11,137 bases of DNA, taken from assembly GCA_023393715.1 (NCBI GenBank), contig JAEXCD010000044.1:1-11137 (forward strand), written 5' to 3'. Made by a program: the position numbers and the translations under genes. Origin of the DNA: Bacillota bacterium (GTDB lineage Bacteria; Bacillota; Clostridia; Tissierellales; Peptoniphilaceae). The notes beneath the pieces were generated by a model. It did not search any database and was not told the DNA's origin. It worked only from the letters and a program-made list of their open reading frames with translations. Shown in pieces: positions 6,947 to 11,137 of the stretch; positions within the stretch are counted from its first letter, which is position 1; each line of letters begins with the position of its first letter.

Positions 6947-6970
6947 AAAAAAAAGAAGCCCGAGGGCTTC
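6947..6970 (-). terminator. Intrinsic terminator of the tRNA-Ser / SRP RNA transcript
   Basis: On the minus strand, stem GAAGCC, loop CUCG, stem GGCUUC is followed by eight T's (6954-6947). It lies about 10 nt after the expected 3' end of the SRP RNA. Confidence 0.92.
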
Positions 6971-6979
6971 CCCATAAGT

Positions 6980-7245
6980 GCGCACACCCAGCTCCGCCAG
7001 TCTGCCTTTACGCGGCACCCCGACAGTTAACTCGAGTGGGGCGACCTCACAACACATGCAGTGAACTACTTAATGCTGCTTCCTTCCGGACCTGACATGG
7101 TTCATAGTGCTCCATTGTGTAAGACCCCGCTGTCAACATCACTTTTCGGAACCGGACCGTCCCGACATCATGTCTCGGCTGGGAATTCTACCCTGCTAAG
7201 GCGGGTTGCAGGTTACAGGGCACCGCCAGCTCCCCGTATAGTGCA
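6980..7245 (-). ncRNA. ffs: Signal recognition particle RNA, large bacterial type with Alu domain
   Basis: RNA scaffold of the signal recognition particle, binding Ffh and guiding ribosomes with secretory nascent chains to the membrane. On the minus strand the S-domain hairpin reads GUCAGGUCCGGAAGGAAGCA (within 7075-7097), with the GGAA tetraloop and asymmetric loop recognised by Ffh. The 5' part has the Alu-domain core GCGGUGCCCUGUAACCUGCA and a downstream UAGCAGGG, close to what I recall of Bacillus subtilis scRNA. About 266 nt is typical of the large type. Ends are estimates: 5' directly after the tRNA CCA, 3' from pairing of UGCAC (7245-7241) with GUGUG (6987-6983). It is transcribed with tRNA-Ser and followed by a terminator. 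Also called scr in Bacillus. Confidence 0.95.
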
Positions 7246-7334
7246 TGGCGGAGAGCGTGGGATTCGAACCCACGGTACGCAGGACGTACACATGATTTCC
7301 AATCATGCTCCTTCGGCCACTCGGACAGCTCTCC
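7246..7334 (-). tRNA. tRNA-Ser(GGA), CCA encoded
   Basis: Minus-strand class II tRNA. The acceptor stem GGAGAGC pairs with GCUCUCC, followed by discriminator G and encoded CCA (7248-7246). The anticodon arm is CAUGA-UUGGAAA-UCAUG with anticodon GGA, reading serine codons UCC and UCU. The long variable arm typical of serine tRNAs is present, and the T arm is GUGGGUUCGAAUCCCAC. All arms pair well. It lies 12 nt after the predicted transcription start and directly abuts the SRP RNA. Confidence 0.97.
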
Positions 7335-7352
7335 ACAAGCATCACTTGTCGT

Positions 7353-7381
7353 ATTATAAACAACCATCTGAAAATTGTCAA
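7353..7381 (-). promoter_or_regulatory. Consensus sigma-A promoter of the tRNA-Ser / SRP RNA operon
   Basis: On the minus strand TTGACA (7381-7376) and TATAAT (7358-7353) are separated by 17 nt, an exact consensus match. Transcription should start near 7346. The -35 box is only 3 nt from the U tract of the upstream lipoprotein terminator, which should insulate it. Confidence 0.93.
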
Positions 7382-7384
7382 CGC

Positions 7385-7446
7385 AAAAAACACGCTGCAG
7401 CGATCCCTTCCGTCTGACGATTCGCCAAACCGATCGCTGCAGCGTG
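7385..7446 (-). terminator. Terminator of the lipoprotein gene
   Basis: A perfect 15-bp inverted repeat (arms 7391-7405 and 7432-7446) has a 26-nt loop and is followed on the minus strand by six T's (7390-7385). It begins 10 nt after the lipoprotein stop codon. The loop is longer than usual, and each arm contains the palindrome CGCTGCAGCG. Confidence 0.85.
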
Positions 7447-7456
7447 CTGTATCCTG

Positions 7457-7852
7457 TTACTTCTGGATCATATAGATATTGCCTACGCCCATCATATCAA
7501 CGACCAACTCCTTATCCTTCAGGGTTGCCGTTAGAGCCTCGCCCTCAATTTCAAAGGAGTAGGTGTCGCCGTCCTTGCTCCACTTTCCTTCCCCTTTAGT
7601 TTCCGTGCCAGCTTGAACAACTGCGAGAACGACCTTGTTGTCTGCCTTGCACTCGACGGTGAAGGAATCCTCGGGCGCCTCCATCTTCACTTCCGAGCCA
7701 TCCATAGTAGTCCCGACTTCCTTCGTCACCCATTTCCCGACGATCGGATCGCTGCCGGCTCCGGAGCCTGAGCCGCTGCCGCCGCAGGCGGCGAGCATCA
7801 GCATCATGGTCAATGCGAGCAGTAAACTTAAAATCCTTTTTGCGTGCTTCAT
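7457..7852 (-). CDS. Small lipocalin-like lipoprotein, function unknown
   Basis: 131-residue secreted protein anchored to the outer face of the membrane. A basic N-terminus (KHAKR) and hydrophobic segment end in a lipobox LAAC with the acylated cysteine at C23, followed by a Gly/Ser linker (GGSGSGSGAGS). The mature part starts with IVGKWV and alternates short beta-strand-like segments (KWSKDGDTYSFEIEGEALTATL), as in small lipocalin-like domains common in Firmicute lipoproteins; that assignment rests on pattern only. The ATG at 7852 has AAAGGGAA a few bases upstream. It is followed by its own terminator. The 101 nt between this gene and the upstream reductase are A+T-rich and may hold a promoter (TTGTAA and TAAAAT at short spacing), which I do not call. 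Confidence 0.88.
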   Translation of the reverse strand: MKHAKRILSLLLALTMMLMLAACGGSGSGSGAGSDPIVGKWVTKEVGTTMDGSEVKMEAPEDSFTVECKADNKVVLAVVQAGTETKGEGKWSKDGDTYSFEIEGEALTATLKDKELVVDMMGVGNIYMIQK

Positions 7853-7953
7853 AATAATTCCCTTTCTTATCGCTTCGTTTCATAAAAGTGACAATCATCT
7901 ATGATAATTTTATCATTTTTTTGCTTTTTACAATATTTTCGAAGCCAATCTCA

Positions 7954-8733
7954 CTAAAACACACGCATTTTCTTTTCCAGCCACAGCACAAAGGGATGCG
8001 GCAGTATCCGCGAAATCAAGCGGAGCCCCCACACCGACCACGAGCTGATCGCGATGCTCCTTCCGCGCCGCGCCTGACGCAGCGCCTTTTTGACGACCTT
8101 TTTCGGATCCTCCAGGCCGATTTTTTTGATTCCCCGCACCGATCCTTCCTGTGAATAGCGGAAGAAATCGGTCGCCATCGGCCCCGGGCACACCGCCGTT
8201 ACGCTGATGCCGCGCTCCCGAAGCTCCGCGCCGAGTGCACGTGAATAGCTGAGGACGAACGCCTTTGACGCCGCGTATACGGAAAATCCCGGCTGCGGCA
8301 GGAACGCCGCAGCCGAGGCCGTGTGCAGCACCCGCGCCCCCGGAACGAGATAGGGCAGTACCACGGCATCCATCTCGACAAGCGCCCGGCAATTCACCTC
8401 GACCACCTGCGTACGCGCCCAGTCTGACAGACGCTCAAACCGACCGGCGACGCCCAGTCCGGCATTATTGATCCAGTACCGAACCTCCGGTGCTTCCTCC
8501 AGGAACGCCGCTCGGAGCACGGACATGCCCTGAAGCAAATCGACCGCAAAAACGCGAAGTCGAACGCGCGTACTGCTTTCAATCCGTTTCTTCAGCTCCA
8601 GCAGCCTCTCCTCTCGCCGCGCGATGAGCCAAAGCTCCGCAATGTCGCTCTGCCTGCTCAATTCCTCGGCAAACAGCGCGCCGAGCCCGGAGGAAGCCCC
8701 GGTAATCACTGCAATATGCTGATGAGAACTCAT
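7954..8733 (-). CDS. Short-chain dehydrogenase/reductase, NAD(P)-dependent
   Basis: A 259-residue classical SDR oxidoreductase; substrate unknown. The Rossmann dinucleotide motif T11-GASSGLG-18 opens the protein, NNAG follows in the middle, and the catalytic set is S140, Y153 and K157 (YAASK). The later CPGPMATDFF segment fits the cofactor-closing loop. The C-terminal tail is basic and partly hydrophobic (GLRLISRILPHPFVLWLEKK), perhaps a membrane-associating helix; this is inference. The ATG at 8733 has AAAGGA 5 nt upstream; an in-frame TTG at 8784 would add 17 residues and is less likely. It starts 51 nt after the clpB stop with no terminator between, so it is probably co-transcribed. That alone does not make it a stress protein. 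Confidence 0.93.
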   Translation of the reverse strand: MSSHQHIAVITGASSGLGALFAEELSRQSDIAELWLIARREERLLELKKRIESSTRVRLRVFAVDLLQGMSVLRAAFLEEAPEVRYWINNAGLGVAGRFERLSDWARTQVVEVNCRALVEMDAVVLPYLVPGARVLHTASAAAFLPQPGFSVYAASKAFVLSYSRALGAELRERGISVTAVCPGPMATDFFRYSQEGSVRGIKKIGLEDPKKVVKKALRQARRGRSIAISSWSVWGLRLISRILPHPFVLWLEKKMRVF

Positions 8734-8738
8734 GTCCG

Positions 8739-8744
8739 TCCTTT
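8739..8744 (-). promoter_or_regulatory. Ribosome binding site of the reductase gene
   Basis: AAAGGA on the minus strand, 5 nt before the ATG at 8733, supports that start over the TTG at 8784. Confidence 0.75.
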
Positions 8745-8784
8745 CTACGCGCTTCTTGTAAGTCGAACGAGCGCTTTGCGGCAA

Positions 8785-11137
8785 TTATCGCTTTTTGATC
8801 TCATACGTCAGCCCGGTTTCGTCCGCACCGAGAAGCACCGTATCGCCATCGGACAAAGCGCCTTCCAGAATGCGCCGTCCCAGCGCCGTTTCGACCTCCT
8901 TTTGGAGGAAGCGCTTGATCGGCCGCGCGCCGAATTGCGGCGAGTAGGCCGCATTGAGGATATACTCCTGAGCCTGCGGCAGCACGGTCAGATGAATGTC
9001 CCGATCCTTCAGGCGATGCTCGATCGCCGCCATCTGCAGCTCGACGATGCGTACCATTTCCGCCTTTTGCAGCGACTTGAACAGAATCGTATCGTCGACC
9101 CGATTCAAAAACTCCGGCTTAAATGCCGCATGGAGGCTCGCCTCTACCTGTTCCCGCGCAGCCGTGCTGATGTTTCCCGATTCGTCGATGCCCGCTAAAA
9201 TCGCCTGGGAGCCCAGGTTTGAGGTCATGATGATGACCGTGTTTTTAAAATCGACCGTCCGTCCCTGATTGTCGGTCAGTCGTCCGTCGTCCAAAACCTG
9301 AAGCAAAATATTGAACACATCGGGATGTGCCTTTTCAATCTCGTCAAAGAGTACGACGGAGTAGGGCTTGCGCCGTACCGCTTCCGTCAGCTGTCCGCCC
9401 TCTTCGTACCCCACATACCCCGGAGCAGCCCCGATGAGGCGGGAAACCGAGTATTTTTCCATGTACTCGGACATGTCGATGCGAACCATGTTTCGCTCGT
9501 CGTCAAACAGCGCCTCCGTCAGCGCCTTTGCCAGCTCCGTTTTTCCGACCCCGGTCGGCCCGAGGAAGATAAAGCTGCCGATGGGGCGCCCCTCCTCCTT
9601 CAATCCGGAGCGCGCGCGAAGAATGGCCTCGGAGACCGCATCGACAGCCTCGTCCTGTCCGATCACGCGGCGGTGCAGAAACTCCGGCAGGTGCAGAATT
9701 TTATCCCGCTCCGTCTCCACGAGCTTCGCGACGGGAATCCCCGTCCATTTCGAGATGACCTCGGCAATCTGCTCCTCGCCGACCTCCTCGCGCGAAGCGT
9801 TTTGTTCCTCCGCCAGACGGCGCTCGCTCTCCTCCAGCTTTTTCTTCAATTCAGGCAGCTTCTCGTAGCGCAGCCGCGATACGCGCTCAAAGTCATACGC
9901 CCGCTCCGCTTCCTCCATCTGATGACGCACCTGATCCAGCTCCTCCTTGATGCGCGTCTGCTCTTCCAACGCGCTCTTGTTGTTCTGCCACTGAATAAAG
10001 GCCTCGTTGTAGCGATCCTGCAGATTCGCCAGCTCCTCCTCCAGCGCCGACAGCCGTTTTTTCGAGCTCTCATCCGTCTCCTTTTGGAGCGCCGCCTTTT
10101 CGATTTCCAGCTGCAAAATGCGGCGGCGGTCGTCGTCGATTTCCTGCGGCATCGAATCCAGCTCCGTCCGCACCATGGCCGCCGCCTCGTCCATCAGGTC
10201 GATCGCCTTATCCGGCAGAAATCGGTCGGTAATGTAGCGATCCGACAGCGTCGCACAGGCGATAATCGCCGTATCGGCAATGCGAAGCCCGTGGTGCAGC
10301 TCGTAGCGCTCCTTAATGCCCCGGAGAATCGAAATCGTGTCCTCGACGGACGGCTCGGAAACGAGCACCTTCTGGAAACGCCGCTCCAATGCGCCGTCCT
10401 TTTCAATGTATTCCCGATACTCGTTCAGGGTCGTCGCACCGATGACGCGGATTTCGCCGCGGGATAACGCCGGCTTCATGAGATTTGAGGCATCCATTGC
10501 GCCATCCGTCTTGCCCGCGCCGACGATCAGGTGCAGCTCATCGATGAACATGATGATGCGCCCCTCCGATTTCTGAACCTCCTTAAGCACCGCCTTCAGA
10601 CGCTCTTCAAATTCGCCGCGGAACTTCGCCCCCGCTAAGAGCTGCCCCATGTCGAGCGAATAAATCATGACGTCCTTCAGGCCGTCCGGCACATCTCCGT
10701 TGGCGATGCGCTGTGCCAGCCCCTCGACGATCGCCGTTTTCCCAACGCCCGGATCGCCGATCAGCACGGGATTGTTTTTGGTTCGCCGCGACAGAATCCG
10801 AATTGCGTGACGAATCTCATCGTCTCGCCCGATGATCGGATCCATGCGTCCCGACCGCGCCTGCGCCGTCAGATCCCGGCCGTATTTTTCCAGAATGTTT
10901 TCCGCTTCCTCCGGATTGTCCGACGTCACCTTCCGACTGCCCCTGATATCCTGCAGCGTCTCGCGAAACCGCTTCCCGTCAATGCCGAATTCACGGATGA
11001 GCCGTTCGGAGACGGTGTCCCTTTCCCCGAGCAGGGACAGATACAGATGCTCGACAGAGATGTAGCTGTCGCCCATGGCCTTCGCCTCGTCCTCCGCCTT
11101 CAAAAGAATGCGCTGAAAAATCGCCGTCGGATAAATC
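8785..11137 (-). CDS. clpB: ATP-dependent disaggregase ClpB, N-terminus cut by window edge
   Basis: Hexameric AAA+ chaperone that threads aggregated proteins through its pore, working with DnaK. The frame is open to the right edge; visible residues begin IYPTAIFQRILLKAEDEAKA, the second half of the N-terminal repeat domain, so roughly 80-90 residues are missing. NBD1 has Walker A GDPGVGKT (10735-10758) and Walker B MFIDELH. A coiled-coil middle domain of about 115 residues lies near 9800-10150. NBD2 has Walker A GPTGVGKT (9538-9561) and Walker B VLFDEIE. The C-terminus carries GARPIKRFLQKEVE. The long middle domain marks ClpB rather than ClpC, ClpE or ClpA. A TTG at 11101-11103 is not a credible start, as homology continues upstream. 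Promoter and any heat-shock operator (HrcA or CtsR type) lie outside the window. Confidence 0.97.
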   Translation of the reverse strand, partial: IYPTAIFQRILLKAEDEAKAMGDSYISVEHLYLSLLGERDTVSERLIREFGIDGKRFRETLQDIRGSRKVTSDNPEEAENILEKYGRDLTAQARSGRMDPIIGRDDEIRHAIRILSRRTKNNPVLIGDPGVGKTAIVEGLAQRIANGDVPDGLKDVMIYSLDMGQLLAGAKFRGEFEERLKAVLKEVQKSEGRIIMFIDELHLIVGAGKTDGAMDASNLMKPALSRGEIRVIGATTLNEYREYIEKDGALERRFQKVLVSEPSVEDTISILRGIKERYELHHGLRIADTAIIACATLSDRYITDRFLPDKAIDLMDEAAAMVRTELDSMPQEIDDDRRRILQLEIEKAALQKETDESSKKRLSALEEELANLQDRYNEAFIQWQNNKSALEEQTRIKEELDQVRHQMEEAERAYDFERVSRLRYEKLPELKKKLEESERRLAEEQNASREEVGEEQIAEVISKWTGIPVAKLVETERDKILHLPEFLHRRVIGQDEAVDAVSEAILRARSGLKEEGRPIGSFIFLGPTGVGKTELAKALTEALFDDERNMVRIDMSEYMEKYSVSRLIGAAPGYVGYEEGGQLTEAVRRKPYSVVLFDEIEKAHPDVFNILLQVLDDGRLTDNQGRTVDFKNTVIIMTSNLGSQAILAGIDESGNISTAAREQVEASLHAAFKPEFLNRVDDTILFKSLQKAEMVRIVELQMAAIEHRLKDRDIHLTVLPQAQEYILNAAYSPQFGARPIKRFLQKEVETALGRRILEGALSDGDTVLLGADETGLTYEIKKR

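Noticed and set aside
7128..7143. TTGACA-like sequence on the minus strand as an internal promoter
   Set aside because: It lies within the SRP RNA, at a place where the Bacillus RNA as I recall it has a similar sequence, and no -10 box follows at a proper distance.
7061..7417. Open frame of 118 codons on the + strand
   Set aside because: It runs antisense through the SRP RNA and tRNA-Ser genes and across their promoter, so it is not a gene.
7901..7925. ATGATA-ATTT-TATCAT hairpin followed by T's on the + strand
   Set aside because: No + strand gene lies upstream; the stem is only A/T-rich 6 bp, and on the minus strand no U tract follows. More likely part of an A+T-rich promoter region.
9325..10467. 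Long open frame (380 codons) on the + strand
   Set aside because: It lies fully antisense to clpB, and its product is low-complexity Leu/Arg/Gln-rich with no family resemblance. It arises from the codon bias of clpB.

Overview
The window looks like chromosomal DNA of a Gram-positive, clostridia-like Firmicute with fairly high GC in its genes. The reasons are a class 1B dihydroorotate dehydrogenase with its own PyrK subunit, purine-rich Shine-Dalgarno sequences, near-consensus sigma-A promoters, a tRNA-Ser gene beside a large Alu-domain SRP RNA gene, and A+T-rich intergenic DNA between G+C-rich genes. Genus and species cannot be read from it. I see no insertion sequence, phage gene, CRISPR array or sign of recent transfer.

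Left part (1-5707, + strand): the distal part of a de novo pyrimidine operon in the order pyrC-pyrK-pyrD-pyrF-pyrE-pyrB-pyrI. The genes overlap or nearly touch except for an 89-nt gap before pyrE. They cover the route from carbamoyl phosphate and aspartate to UMP: PyrB with regulatory PyrI, PyrC, PyrD with PyrK, PyrE, PyrF. The first gene runs off the left edge, so the operon promoter, any leader attenuator and possibly carAB lie outside. A 14-bp stem with U/A tracts on both sides ends the operon and serves the convergent gene from the other strand.

Middle (5747-7446, all - strand): a 307-residue multi-zinc-ribbon protein of unknown function (DUF4428-like N-terminus), about 300 nt of non-coding DNA with unusual overlapping inverted repeats, then an RNA operon. 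The RNA operon has a near-perfect sigma-A promoter, tRNA-Ser(GGA), SRP RNA directly after the tRNA CCA end, and an intrinsic terminator. The inverted repeats downstream of that terminator form two mutually exclusive helices, the second followed by a U tract, like an attenuator ahead of the zinc-ribbon gene. This is the most interesting unexplained signal.

Right part (7457-11137, - strand): a small lipocalin-like lipoprotein with its own terminator, a short-chain dehydrogenase/reductase, and the disaggregase ClpB, whose N-terminus runs off the right edge. ClpB and the reductase are 51 nt apart and probably co-transcribed. Most of the window is ordinary housekeeping sequence; the possible novelty is in the non-coding stretch 6671-6946 and in the zinc-ribbon protein.
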